Shown here one piece after another: positions 53,022-62,905 of a stretch of 64,000 bases of DNA. Below the pieces are notes generated by a model that saw nothing but the letters and a program-made list of their open reading frames with translations, was not told the origin of the DNA and searched no databases. The stretch's first letter is position 1; each line of letters begins with the position of its first letter. The position numbers and the translations under genes were made by a program. The DNA is taken from the NCBI GenBank assembly GCA_026018925.1, contig JAKSZU010000006.1, forward strand, positions 192,583,449-192,647,448, read 5' to 3'. This DNA comes from Tupaia tana. Its lineage: Eukaryota; Chordata; Mammalia; Scandentia; Tupaiidae.

Positions 53022-56000
53022 AAATAGAGAGAGAGACAGAGAGCATGAAGATAGCTACGAGATGGCTCCTAAGTGTGCGTGTGTGTATGTGTATAAATAA
53101 AATGAGGTATCTTGGAGATAGCACCCAAGTCTACACATGAAATTCACTTGTTTTATATGCAACTTATATACACAGCCTGAAGGTAACTTTATACATTTTT
53201 GTGTTGCAGCATTTTAACTGTGACTTGTTATATGAGGCCAAGATACAGAATTTTCCACTTGTGGTGCAGGCAACAGATGTGCTAGGAGAAAATAACGTAA
53301 TTTCATTCAAGATGGCTTTGATGGGAAAGAACAGGGACAAGATCTCATTGGTCACTGGCTTCTAGACTCTTTGAAGCAAATACTTAAAACTGAAAATGAG
53401 AATGACAGCAGACCCTTCTACCAATTCTTAATGGTAATGGTAAAACACCCACGGTGATAGTAGCAACAGACATATGAGTGTTTACTTGTAAACTCCTATC
53501 ACCTCTTTCATAACCACAAAAATTAGTTCCACAGGCAGGAATCCCACACACCTACAGAAAGGATTCATATCATGCAAGATCAATTACCAGAAAGCGGAGG
53601 CCAGCAGGTCACTAACGCCACAGCTCAACTTATCTGCTGTGTGTACCTGAACAGGAGTTGCTCAGGATATATTATAACTATAAAAGTGCTGAAACACACC
53701 CCACATCCAGTGTGTCACAGCCTGTGACAGGACAGCTCAATGGTTCTTGGCTCATACTTGTGGAATAAAATGAGCACAGTGAAGAAGATGAGGTTGCAGT
53801 TGCAAAAAACTAGCACCCAGGAGAAGCCAGGAAGCATTGGCCTAGGCTCAGGGCTAACAGGAGCCTCATGAAACACACACAGCTCCAACACCTGAGTCCA
53901 GCCCCAGGTTTGTTCTACTCCATGTCCTGCCAATCTAGATAAACATTTTAAAGAAAGAAAATTAGCAATACGAGGACAGAAGAAGAAGAAAAACAAAACA
54001 AAACGAGTGTTACATTAACACAGACTGTTCATCAGGAACAAACTAGGCAATTAAGAATAGTATCATCTTTTACAAAAATGATGCCAGAACCAGATGTGAT
54101 TAAACTTTGTACTAATTTTAAACTATTTATTCCTACCTTGTAACAACAATTGATTTCCAGCTCTTGCTGTCAGCACCTTCAAGTTGTGGACCTCTACTTT
54201 CTGCAAGCTGTAATCTCTTACTGGTCTCTTCTAGTTGAACTGTCATCTTCTCATTTAATATTTCTAAATTATTCTTGGCTATCCGTAATTTCTCAGCAGC
54301 TTCAGTTTCCTATCATTACAAGCTAATTAATATATTATGACATAACATTGTTCTCATATATGCAATGCATTCATAGTTACTATTAACTGAAAAACAAAAA
54401 GTAGCATGAAATCTTAAGTGCTGATTAAAACTGCAATAGCATTCAATGTTTTCCCTCCTCTAAAACAGCAATATGATCAGAATAAATAGAACAGATCATG
54501 TAAATGAGGTGAGAGAAATACATTTACAAGTACTTCTAATAGTTACTTTTAAACTTGCCATTTTAATTCTCAGTAACATTTTTAGAATAACGGGATAGTT
54601 TATGTCTTTATACATTTAAAGGATGCTTTGCTTTTACTCTGTAATACTTAAAAACCTGGCTATAAGCACAAGAAAGTAACAGAGTATTTCTACTAGTAAA
54701 CAGCTATATTGAAGGCATAGTTATCACAATACTTTCAGATACTATTCTAACTAGTTTAAAGATATTGATTTCAATGTATTCATTAGATTTTTCAAATAAA
54801 TAACAATACCTATTTGTCTACAGATAGGTATATATTTTTCCCATTTACATAGAAAGGAATCTTACTGTTTAATATACTCCTTACTGTTTATTAAGCATTG
54901 TTCTAAGTCATGTGTACAAACATTAACTCGCTTAAACCCCACAGCAGTTCTGTGGAATAGGCTAATTTATTATTGTTAATTTTATAGGTGGGAAAATTGA
55001 GAAACAGAGAGGGGTTAAGTGGCTTGCACTATCATGGCTAATAAGGAACAGAGCTAGGAACTGAATGCAGATCAAGTAGCTTCTACATTTTACTACCTCT
55101 AAATTTATCAAGGCCCCATCACAGTGAAAGAATGTGCTAATGCCAGACAAAAAAACACAATTCTTAACTCTTAACATCTACCTTGAATAGTCATCCCATA
55201 AAAAAATCTATTTTAAATTTTTCAAGACATACTATTAATTAAGGTAAAAATTAATAATTATAAATAGTAAAAATCATACTTTTTTAAGTTCTTTGCGAAG
55301 TCTTTCATTTTCAGCAACAACTTTCTCTGTGCCTTTTGTCTGGGATTCATAGCGCATGCTCAATTGTCGTCCAAGATGAACTTTAAGTTTTTCTAATTCA
55401 GCCTAATAATAAAAAAGCCTCTGCATTATAAAACAAGGAAATAAAAGATCACCTTGTAAACTCATAAAACTTAAAGTAGTTTTAGATATGATGTTTTATA
55501 TGATCAGAATTAGAGTCTTCTAGATATCTTCTAGATATTGGTCACCTAGAACAGAAGTGTCCAATCTTGGCTACACATTAGAATGGGCTAAAAACCTAAA
55601 AATAGAAACAAAAAGTCAACCCAATGCCTATGTTAGGACTCGCTTGAAATAAATCAATGTCAGAGAAGGAAGCGTGGGCATCTGGATTTTAAAAAACAGA
55701 CAAAGATTGGGAGCAGCAGTTAGCGTTAATGGCTATGGCGCTGGATTCCCATGTAGTCGACCGCGGTTCGCATCCTGGACCTGGTGGCTTAAAATTCACA
55801 CCGGGCATGTGTGTGTGCAAGCCAAAAGATCCTGAGAGGAGAATGGAGGAGAAGGGATTGCGGCGTGGCCATCCCCCCTGGGGGGTGATTTCTTGCTTTC
55901 TGTCTCTCTGTCTCTCTCTGACTGTCTGGCGAGCGCACACACCCTATAGCAAAAACCTCTTCAAAAAACAAACAAACAAAAAAAATCAATAAAAGAGACA

Positions 56001-59000
56001 GACACAGATTGGGACTAGCAGATGGCATAATGGTTACATTGCTGGACTCCCATGCAGTTAACTACGGTTTGAGTTCCGGACCTGGCGGCTTAAAACTCAT
56101 GCTAGGTGTGTGTGCATGTGTGCTCAAAATTCCAAGAAGAGAATAGAGGAGAAGAGAATGTGGTGTGGCCAACTGCCCTGGGGGGGGGGGGGGGGGTGAC
56201 TTCTTTCTCATGTTCTGTCTCTCTCTGTCTCTCTGGTGAGCACATACACCTTACATCAAAAAAAAAAGAAAAAAGAAAAGAAAAAAGACACAAGTAAATA
56301 GTCCATGCTTCCAGGGTAAGAAACACTGATCTTGAAAAACTAAGGACAATCAAGTGTAACTACCCTTATTCTTGTTTCTAGGAAGTTTTTTCTGTATGTA
56401 TATAATATGTACTACATCCATCATTAAAGTCATTTTTATACAGTATGAATATATTTAAAAATTCCCTTAAAATTAGAAGAGAAAAAATTCCCACAAAATA
56501 ATTGCGTTTAAAAAATTACCTTCAATTTTTCATTTTCCACCTCAATATTAGCCATTTTTTCACTGGTTAGTATTCCTGATGCTTTTTTCAATTGTTCATT
56601 TTCTCTCTGGACTTTTTCAACTACTTTTTTCATTAAACCAATGGTTTTTTCCAATTCTGGAATTGTCTTTCCACTTCTACCAGACTACAAAAGAACATGT
56701 TAATTTTATTTAATCAAATATATTAAAGAATGTAATATAAAGTACCAATGTAACAGGCTTATTATTATACTCATTTTATTCATAATTCCCAACTTTTTTT
56801 TTTTATCGCCAGAGGGCATGTGTGCTCAGCAGAGAAAGAGAGCGAGACTGAAAATCCATCTTCGGGTCATGATCATGTTATAATTCTTTTTTCCTCCATT
56901 TCTCAATCCTATCAGGATTCGTGGTACCATGCTCATGTGCATGGCATTTTTCAAGCCATTAGGGTTAGGATTCAGCCATGCATGATTTAATAGCTCCCAA
57001 TGCACAACACTTAACCACTGTGCTATGGGTCTGGCTGAAATTCCTAAAATTTTATATCAAAGCTTGTGTTGCCTCAATTCATTCTTAAATCACCTATGGA
57101 TGAGGAATTATAATTCTCACTTTACATACAAGAAAAGCGAGACCTAGAAAACTTGTTATTTTTAAATCATGAAGCTAATATGTAACAACTTAAATAGTCT
57201 ATCCTTGATATCTGATCCAAATGAATAACTAAATATTCTGTTGCTGTTTTCTCTGGTGTACCAAGGTTTTCTGTATATGGAATAACAGAGAAATTGTGTC
57301 TGTAAAGAGCTCATAAGTGATCAAATTTTAACTGCAGCATAATAGAGGTAATTTTCTTGAAGCTAACCTTTTTTAGAAATTTAGTTTCTGTCCACTATAA
57401 ACAAATAGAAGAACCATTTGAAATAAAACACTGTGTAACAATATCAACAGAGATGAGCCACAAATTAGTAAGTTCAGTTATGACTTAAATAACACCTGTT
57501 TTCAACAGTTGAGCAAAACGGTGTGCTTTAATTTTACTGTATTTCAAATTAATTTTATTGTATTTAAGGCAAGGAATAATCCTGAAATATAAATTTTTAC
57601 ATACTTTTAATATGTATGCTTTTATGGGACCAGCAGTTGGTGTAATGGCTATGTCGCTGGACTCCCATGTAGTCGACTGTGGTTCGAGTCCTGAACCCGG
57701 TGGCTTAAACTCATGCCGGGCACATGTACGTACGTGCCCAAAATCCTGAGAGGAGAATGGAGGAGAAGGGATTGTGGCGTGGCCATCCCCCCTGGCAGGG
57801 TGATTCCTTGCTTTCTGTCTGTCTGTCTGTCTCTGTCTTTCTGGCAAGCACACGCCCTATAGCAAAAACCTCTCCAAAAAAAGAAAAAAAATATATATAT
57901 GCTTTTATAATGAAATAGAAAAGGTCAAATTAACACATTTTTATACACATGAAACAAATGTTGCTCTCAACAAGATATTTATTCTGTATGGTTTTCTAAT
58001 AATATTCTTAATATTGTCACTGACTGAATCCATCATGTATTTAATATTACCTGAGTGAATTTTTGTCTCATGATTGTTCCTCCTCATTTGTGACATTTAC
58101 CAATATGAAATCCACAGGGACTTAAATCTTTGTCTTTGGTCTGATAAACACCCCTTATTCATTATACGTAATAACATAGGAAGAAAAATATTTAAAAATA
58201 CAAAAACAAAGGAGGGGAGAGGAATATATTTGGAATGCCATGGAGATCAAAAGATACAGCTACAAAATATCAGAACTGGACGAAGAAACAGAAGTTACCT
58301 CAGTAAACAAGGACTTCTGGAAGTTAAACATTTCCAGGACATGGTGGAACATGCAATGAAAGAGATATAATATTGCGGTCCAAGTGAAATAAAGAGCATG
58401 TAAGGTATAATAGATGATAAAATACATTAAGTTGAGATCCAGAAGAAACTTGATAATGTTTTACATAGCAGATGCAGCAGAATCAAACTGCAACTGGAGG
58501 CAGCAATAGTATATCACTATTAGGACACATCGGAACTTCTCATTAACAGCTTCTCACTTCGGAAAGCAAAACAAACATATGGCATACCTTCATGTACTCA
58601 CCCCTCTAACATGGCCAAGTTTGCGCTCGACTTCTGCTTTTTCTTTCTTAAGAAATTCACACATTTCCTTCAAATCTCTTACTTGATTCTACAAAAGCAA
58701 ATGTAACAATTTTACATAGCTACAGTTACTGAAAAAGGAAAGCAAACAATTCATCTGAATTACCAGTTCCTTCAACTGCAGCCCAACTAAACATCTAAGT
58801 CTCTATGCCAGCAAGGAAGATTTTGGACTAAGATATATGTTGAAGTAATACAAGACTATTTTGTATATGAACTATTTAGAAATTGTTTATATAAACTTGA
58901 CTTTATAACTCTATTGTCCCATAAAGTATACATGTAGATCCTTACCCATGTATGGCAGAGAAAAAGATATCTGAACTTCTAACACTGGTTTTCTCAGGGT

Positions 59001-60102
59001 AAAGATCAGAAAGAGAACCAGGACACAGCTTAATTATATCATTACCAATGGAATTGGTGCTAATAGTCTACATCAGAAAACATAACCAAAACAATTACCT
59101 AGCCAACAGAAGAAAAAATTCTCATAAATAGGATAAGATTTGGGAAAGCAAAGAATGAAAAATTTATTAACATCAGAATAAACTAACATTTCTAAAGAAA
59201 CAGTTATTCTAATGGTAAGGGTGTTAGGATGGCTGGATCCCACATGGCCAACTACACTGTTTGAGTCCTGGACCCTGTGGCTTGAAAAACACGCCTGGTG
59301 CATGTGTGTGCCCGCCCAAAATCCTGAGAGAAAAATGGAGCAAAAGAGAGTATGGCATGGCCATTCTCCCTTGGAGTGATTTCTTACTTTCCCTCTTTAT
59401 TTGTCACTGTCTTCAGTGAGCACACATGCCCCACAGCAAAAACTAAAAATTAATAAGAATAAAAAAGTATAATTAATATAATACATCACATACCTTCTCA
59501 CTTCATGACACTTCAACTTGCACTTCCTATTTTCTGGAGCTCTTTTCTAGTACCTATATGACTCACTTCATTATCTTTCCCCCAGTTCTGTTCATATACA
59601 TCTAGTGAAAGCCCTCCCTTACTACATATTAAAAGTGCACTCTTCTTCCCCCTCATACCCTTTACACTAATCATGCATTTTCTCCTTAGCACTTGACATC
59701 AGCAGACATAATATATACTGACTTGGTTACTTACGGTCAGCTTACCCCACTACAGTGTAAGTTCTATGAACATAACCACTTTTGTGACTCCTGCTTTCTA
59801 GCACCTGAAGAGTATTTGATACAAAATAGCTCTTCAACAAATGACTGCTAAATATGCATTTTTAAACTTTATTCATAAGCTAAGTAAACATAACAACTGT
59901 GTGTGGGTGAGAGAATTTATTTTCAGACATAAGAATTTCTAACTGTAGTAAAGAACATTAAATTTACCTTTAATCTTGGCAAATCTTTATTTGCTTGTTC
60001 AAGCTGAAATTTCAGTTCAATATTTTCAGACGACAACGTCAGGTTTTCCCTCTGAAGCTCCTGTTCTCTTTGACAATGATCATCTGACTCTATTCCTGAA
60101 GC
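44601..60102 (-). CDS. CEP290: CEP290, last ten exons, C-terminal 434 residues and stop; 5' part outside window
   Basis: Exons in gene order: 60102-59968, 58688-58602, 56684-56520, 55402-55280, 54309-54137, 52247-52106, 50979-50906, 49376-49282, 45941-45862, 44831-44601. They sum to 1305 nt in one open frame ending NFPVY-stop, matching the end of human CEP290 (2479 residues), so they cover roughly 2046-2479. CEP290 is a long coiled-coil protein of centrosomes, centriolar satellites and the ciliary transition zone, where it tethers microtubules to membrane and gates ciliary traffic. The segment is rich in E, K, L and Q heptads. A P-loop-like GSGRSGKT spans the 58602/56684 exon junction. The end is acidic (SEDEEES). 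Introns here are GT-AG and no frame break is seen. In people, CEP290 loss causes ciliopathies such as Joubert syndrome and Leber congenital amaurosis. Confidence 0.97.
44832..46469 (-). other. Last two CEP290 introns, unassigned parts
   Basis: AT-rich, with a T run at 45209-45233. Only the exon at 45862-45941 was recognised. Confidence 0.6.
45862..45941 (-). CDS. CEP290: CEP290 penultimate exon
   Basis: 80 nt. Encodes DPDQLKEKVEDLETQLK to DLEKQHLK; the first Asp codon is split by the intron. Acceptor TCTTGGCAG, donor AAG|GTAACT. Confidence 0.96.
46470..46610. mobile_element. Palindromic MITE, family 2, with expanded T run
   Basis: AGTCCATGGAAAATGTGTAC and TATGCATGGATTTCATTTT match the other copies; a 41-T run at 46557-46597 replaces part of the right arm before ACATCCCCTCATC. 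Confidence 0.55.
46557..46597 (+). repeat. T homopolymer of 41
   Basis: Longest homopolymer in the window; lies in the right arm of a family-2 MITE. Confidence 0.9.
46690..46931 (-). mobile_element. SINE-A copy in CEP290 intron
   Basis: Duplication ACAAAGTTTT at 46680-46689 and 46932-46941; the tail is a TTTTG repeat on the plus strand. It is in the same sense as CEP290. Confidence 0.9.
47261..47450 (-). mobile_element. SINE-S in CEP290 intron
   Basis: Flanks AGTGCTAATGATTTTT (47245-47260) and AGTGCTAATGAATTTT (from 47451). Head GGGACCAGCAGGTGGTGTGG, CT tract, AAATAAATAAAATAAATG tail. Confidence 0.88.
47510..47745 (-). mobile_element. SINE-B copy with (CA)n
   Basis: GGGGCCAGCAGGTGCTATGGAGG head; a (CA) run at 47631-47652 replaces the GTGTGTGC segment. 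CTTAATCAGTGG flanks both sides (left copy near 47478). Confidence 0.83.
47984..48067. mobile_element. Mariner-like MITE, family 1
   Basis: TATTAGGTTGTCAGGAAAGT at the left mirrors TTTTTCCAAAGACCTAGTA at the right, with TA at both outer ends. Confidence 0.7.
48372..48636 (-). mobile_element. SINE-A copy in CEP290 intron
   Basis: Flanks CCTACTTGTACTTTT and CCTATTTGTACTTTT (48357-48371, 48637-48651) differ at one base. Carries GGGAACC and the GACATAGAGACAG CT-tract variant of the youngest copies. Confidence 0.91.
48855..49105 (+). mobile_element. SINE-B copy in CEP290 intron
   Basis: GGGGCCAGCAAGTGGCGTGGTGG head with a disrupted B box, then the core and an AAACAAACAAAC tail. Confidence 0.82.
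49282..49376 (-). CDS. CEP290: CEP290 exon (third from the end)
   Basis: 95 nt. Encodes LTNSQLVKEKAELIHQLEAN to GAESTIP. Acceptor GTGTTCTAG, donor CTG|GTAATG. Confidence 0.96.
49598..49829 (-). mobile_element. SINE-B, old copy
   Basis: GGGCTGGCCTGTGGCCTGCTGG head and GGAGAAATGGAGAGGAGAC core on the minus strand; its tail end lacks the CCTATAGC box. Confidence 0.72.
50166..50348 (-). mobile_element. SINE-S in CEP290 intron
   Basis: Perfect 12-bp duplication ACAAACCAGAAA at 50154-50165 and 50349-50360. Head GGGGCCAGCAGGTGGTGTGG. Confidence 0.88.
50490..50561. mobile_element. Mariner-like MITE, family 1
   Basis: ACCAGGTTATGTTAAAAAAT mirrored by AACTTTTCCAACCAGCCAATA; centre TTTTCTATGCAAAAGTGCA. 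Confidence 0.65.
50568..50852 (+). mobile_element. SINE-B copy in CEP290 intron
   Basis: AGTCAGCGGCATGGTAG head, about 20 extra bases in the core, CCCTTTAGCAGGATTAAAAAA end. Confidence 0.78.
50906..50979 (-). CDS. CEP290: CEP290 exon (fourth from the end)
   Basis: 74 nt. Encodes IEILKHVPEAAETEEGLK to LHVLR. Acceptor TACCTAAAG, donor TTAG|GTACAT. Confidence 0.95.
51060..51990. mobile_element. Ancient repeat, same family as 19110, in CEP290 intron
   Basis: GGAAGGTCTTCCTGAGGAGC, AGTGCAAAGCCATGAAACTTG, CAGTTAGGAAACTACTGCAA and GGTTTTTGGCTTAACG follow the same order as the 19.1-24 kb repeat. Confidence 0.55.
52106..52247 (-). CDS. CEP290: CEP290 exon (fifth from the end)
   Basis: 142 nt. Encodes MYETKLKELESDIAKKNQS to KKYTEDLEQQ. 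Acceptor CATGTTTAG, donor CAG|GTAAGT. Confidence 0.96.
52896..53300 (+). mobile_element. Tigger-like DNA transposon fragment with microsatellite
   Basis: TGGTTGAGTATCTCTTATC, GAAATGCTTGGTCCCAGAAG, GAGGTATCTTGGAGATAG, CACCCAAGTCTACACATG and CAGCCTGAAGGTAACTTTAT match a pogo/Tigger-type nonautonomous element; (TG)n and GAGAGA lie at 52984-53042. Confidence 0.65.
54137..54309 (-). CDS. CEP290: CEP290 exon (sixth from the end)
   Basis: 173 nt, entering phase 0 and leaving 2 nt. Encodes ETEAAEKLRIAKNNLEIL to SWKSIVVTR. Acceptor ATGATAG, donor AAG|GTAGGA. Confidence 0.96.
54890..55090. mobile_element. MIR/L2-class relic in CEP290 intron
   Basis: TTAAGCATTGTTCTAAGTCA, AAACCCCACAGCAGTTCTGT and GAGAAACAGAGAGGGGTTAAG are characteristic of an ancient mammalian repeat. 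Confidence 0.65.
55280..55402 (-). CDS. CEP290: CEP290 exon (seventh from the end)
   Basis: 123 nt, phase 0 at both ends. Encodes AELEKLKVHLGRQLSMRYES to LRKELKK. The donor is AAAAAA|GTATGA, lacking a G at -1. Confidence 0.95.
55711..55997 (+). mobile_element. SINE-A copy, first of a tandem pair
   Basis: Flanks ACAGACAAAGATTGG (55696-55710) and ACAGACACAGATTGG (55998-56012), one mismatch. Another SINE begins immediately after the right flank. Confidence 0.9.
56011..56288 (+). mobile_element. SINE-A-like copy, second of the pair
   Basis: Starts GGGACTAGCAGATGGCATAATGG; older than its neighbour (most CpGs decayed). Contains a run of 17 G at 56180-56196 in place of the usual CCCCTGGGGGG hairpin. 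Confidence 0.87.
56520..56684 (-). CDS. CEP290: CEP290 exon (eighth from the end)
   Basis: 165 nt, phase 0 at both ends. Begins SGRSGKTIPELEKTIG and ends NIEVENEKLK, a strong coiled-coil pattern. Acceptor TTTTGTAG, donor GTAATT. Confidence 0.96.
56793..57037 (-). mobile_element. SINE-B, old diverged copy
   Basis: Minus-strand CAGCCAGACCCATAGCACAG head, GGAGAAATGGAGG-like core and GCCCTCTGGCGATAAAAAA end. Confidence 0.7.
57625..57898 (+). mobile_element. SINE-A copy in CEP290 intron
   Basis: Duplication TATGCTTTTA at 57615-57624 and 57899-57908. It is antisense to CEP290. Confidence 0.91.
58602..58688 (-). CDS. CEP290: CEP290 exon (ninth from the end)
   Basis: 87 nt, phase 0 at both ends. 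Encodes NQVRDLKEMCEFLKKEK to LGHVRG; the final Gly opens the P-loop-like motif. Acceptor CTTTTGTAG, donor GTGAGT. Confidence 0.96.
59212..59455 (+). mobile_element. SINE-B copy, 5' truncated
   Basis: Begins within the head (ATGGTAAGGGTGTTAGGATGG), then B-box region, core and GCCCCACAGCAAAAAC end. Confidence 0.78.
59968..60102 (-). CDS. CEP290: CEP290 exon (tenth from the end)
   Basis: 135 nt, phase 0 at both ends. Encodes ASGIESDDHCQREQELQREN to NKDLPRLK. The acceptor is TTTCCTGAAG; a competing AG in CTTCAG lies 8 nt inside but would break the frame. Donor GTAAAT. Confidence 0.94.
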
Positions 60103-60276
60103 CTTCAGGAAACAAAATTCAGAATATTTTCAGTTTAATAACAAAATACCACAAAAGATGTGCTGAGTAAAGAAACACTATGTCAAAATGGAACTTTTTT
60201 CTAAGAGGAATATAAGAAATTGGAGAGCTCTATAGAAAATCATAAGTTAGTAAGTTAGAATAAAACTCGTAGGTGA

Positions 60277-60561
60277 GGGACCAGCAGTTAGCGTAATGGC
60301 TATGTCGCTGAACTCCCATGCAGTCGACCATGGTTTGAGTTTGAGTCCCAGATCTGGTGGCTTAAACTCACACCGGGTGCATTTGTGTGAGTGCCCAAGA
60401 TCCTGAGAGGAAAATGGAGGAGAAGGGATTGTGGCATGGCCATCCCCACTGGGGGGTGATTTCTCCTTTCTGTTTCTCTGTCTCTCTCTGTCTTTCTGGT
60501 GAGCACACAGACTCTATAGCAAAAACCTTGCCCAAAACCAAAAAAAACAAAACAAAAAAAC
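60277..60561 (+). mobile_element. SINE-A copy in CEP290 intron
   Basis: Perfect 11-bp duplication CTCGTAGGTGA at 60266-60276 and 60562-60572. Antisense to CEP290; a TTTGAG repeat lies in the B-box region. Confidence 0.91.
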
Positions 60562-60649
60562 CTCGTAGGTGAAAGGTAATGTAGTTTATTTTAATTAAAA
60601 TGGAAAGCAAAGCCAAGTATGATTTATAATGTGTATTTAATGTCTTTTT

Positions 60650-60659
60650 ACACACACAT

Positions 60660-60690
<31 letters not shown>

Positions 60691-60692
60691 TA
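60650..60692 (+). repeat. (CA)n microsatellite, interrupted
   Basis: ACACACAT and ACACAAACAC interruptions within about 20 CA units. Confidence 0.9.
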
Positions 60693-60754
60693 CATTCTTA
60701 CAATGGTTAAACTAATCTATGGTAGTTTTGCTAGTCCAAAATAATGTATGATTG

Positions 60755-61195
60755 TTATGTGTTATGGGTTGAATCATATCTACTGTCCCCTAAAAAGTAT
60801 GCTAAAGTCATAATTCAGTACCTCAGAATGGAAACTGGGTCTTTAAGGAGGTACTCAAGTTCCAATGAGATCATCAAGGTAGACCTTAATCCAGTATGAC
60901 TCATGGTCTTACAAAAAGGAGAAATTTGGAAATTTGGACGCAGACATACACAGAGGGAAGATAACACAAAGACAGAGAGATGGCAGCCATCTACAAACTA
61001 GGGAAAAACTCTGGGTAGATCTTTTCCTTATAGCCTTAAGAAGGAATCAACCCTGCAGACCCCTTAAATTTGGACTTCAGTACTCTGAGATTATAAATTG
61101 CTGTTGTTCATATAGCATACATAGTACTCTCTTATGGCATCCCCAGCAAATACTGGGCTACAAAAAGAACGGCCTCAATTACTTCTCCCTTAAGA
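60755..61195 (+). mobile_element. Old MaLR-like LTR in CEP290 intron
   Basis: GTTATGGGTTGAATCATATC, CTGGGTCTTTAAGGAGGTAC, CAAAAAGGAGAAATTTGG and TTATGGCATCCCCAGCAAAT follow the order of MaLR-like LTRs. Noncoding and diverged. Confidence 0.62.
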
Positions 61196-61589
61196 AAACA
61201 TTTCCTCATTCCTAGGGCTAAAGGAATCACTCCCTCCTCTAAAATCCATTAATATCATATATATTTGTATTTCTCTTGGCATGAGGCTACCTTGGCTTAT
61301 TACTTATGTTCATTGTTTCTTCTCATTCTAAATTTTAAGTTCTTTAAATAATAAATCTGTACTTGATTATATTTTTCTAGACATCAGGTAGAATTTTCTT
61401 ATAAGTTGAGTAGAAGCCCTACCTCATGGGATTGTTACAAGCATCATATAAAATAACAGTGAAAGTAGTCAGCATGGCTTTAGTGTTTTCCTACACCTTC
61501 CTTTTTTCTTTCTATTAGCTCAGTGTGCTACTAACATAATAGAAGTAGCATAACAGTTCCTAAAACAACACATAAATACACTTTTGTAA

Positions 61590-61843
61590 AAAAAAATTTT
61601 TTTAAAGGTTTTTGTCATAAGGCATGTGTACTTGCCAGAGACAGAAGGAGGGGAAAGTGAAAAATCATCCTCTGTGGGATGGCCACACTACAATCCCTTC
61701 TCCTCCATTTTCCTCTCTGGATTTTGGGCATGTATGCACAAATGCCCAGTTTGACTTTCAAACTGCTGAGTCCAGGACTGGAACCATGGTCAGTCATATG
61801 GCAATCCAACACCTTAACCACCCTGCCCCCTATTGTGTGTGGC
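61590..61843 (-). mobile_element. SINE-B copy in CEP290 intron
   Basis: Minus-strand ACACACAATAGGGGGCAGGG head, core GGAGAAGGGATTGTAGTG and CTTATGACAAAAACC end. Confidence 0.8.
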
Positions 61844-62870
61844 TCTACAATATCTTTTTAATTACTAGTAGCTTAACTACTTTACATTGTAATTATTATA
61901 TATTCATCCTTAGATTAAAAAAAAGTAACACACACACATACACAAAAACATTCTTAGGCATTGATAAAAGAACAGTAAAAATAATTACAAAATAGTATAC
62001 AGAAAAGTAAAAAAAAAATTCTAGGCAAATATTTGATTCCAAGCTGAGGCATGTAACAGAACATTGAGAGAAAGACTGAAGACAGATATTTTTGTTATTG
62101 TCTATAAATCATACCATTTATTCAGATGACCCAAGTATACATTCTGATTTCACTACTACTGGGTTACACTAGGCAAATTCTTCTCCTTCAAGGGTCAGTT
62201 TTTCCATATTTTGGATAATGGCATTAAGCAGGATTAATTTTTAAGGTCTCTTCCAATATGAAAATCTGTTAATTCCTATGACCACATAAACAGAATTCTT
62301 GTATAACAAACCTCAAGGGACTTCTAAACTCCTTTACAGAGGAATCCCATTAAAAGCTATACACTCCTTGAAATACAATTCTTAGTTAATGGCAGTTAGA
62401 GGTAGCACACAGAAGTCTCAAATTCTCATTTATTATCTAGTGAAAGATAGCACTGTGAATCTGATAACGAAAAAAATAATAATTAAATCACTTTTATCCA
62501 TTTTAACACTTAAGAGTCTGATTTCAGTTGATATTTTGGAATACCTGAGGTTGAAAGGTTAAATAAAAAAGATAAATGCTATTTTTATTTCTATCGGGAA
62601 AATACTTTTCTTATTCTGTCTTCTAGAGTAAACTGACCAAAAGCAGTGTATACATGAAAAATTCGTAACTGTAGAGTTAGACTTGGATTAAAACCCTGCT
62701 TTGGTATCTTCAGAATCAGTAGAGATATACTTAAGTTTCCAAACTTCTACATAAAATAGAAAAAATTTCTCAAAGTATTGTGAGAAATATATTTAGGCAC
62801 AGATACTAATACAACTTAGCAACACATGAAAGTTATCTTTTCTCATTACAAAACACTGTTATAAAACATG

Positions 62871-62871
<1 letters not shown>

Positions 62872-62904
<33 letters not shown>
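62872..62904 (+). repeat. A homopolymer
   Basis: About 33 A in CEP290 intron, without a recognisable SINE body to its left. Confidence 0.88.
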
Positions 62905-62905
<1 letters not shown>

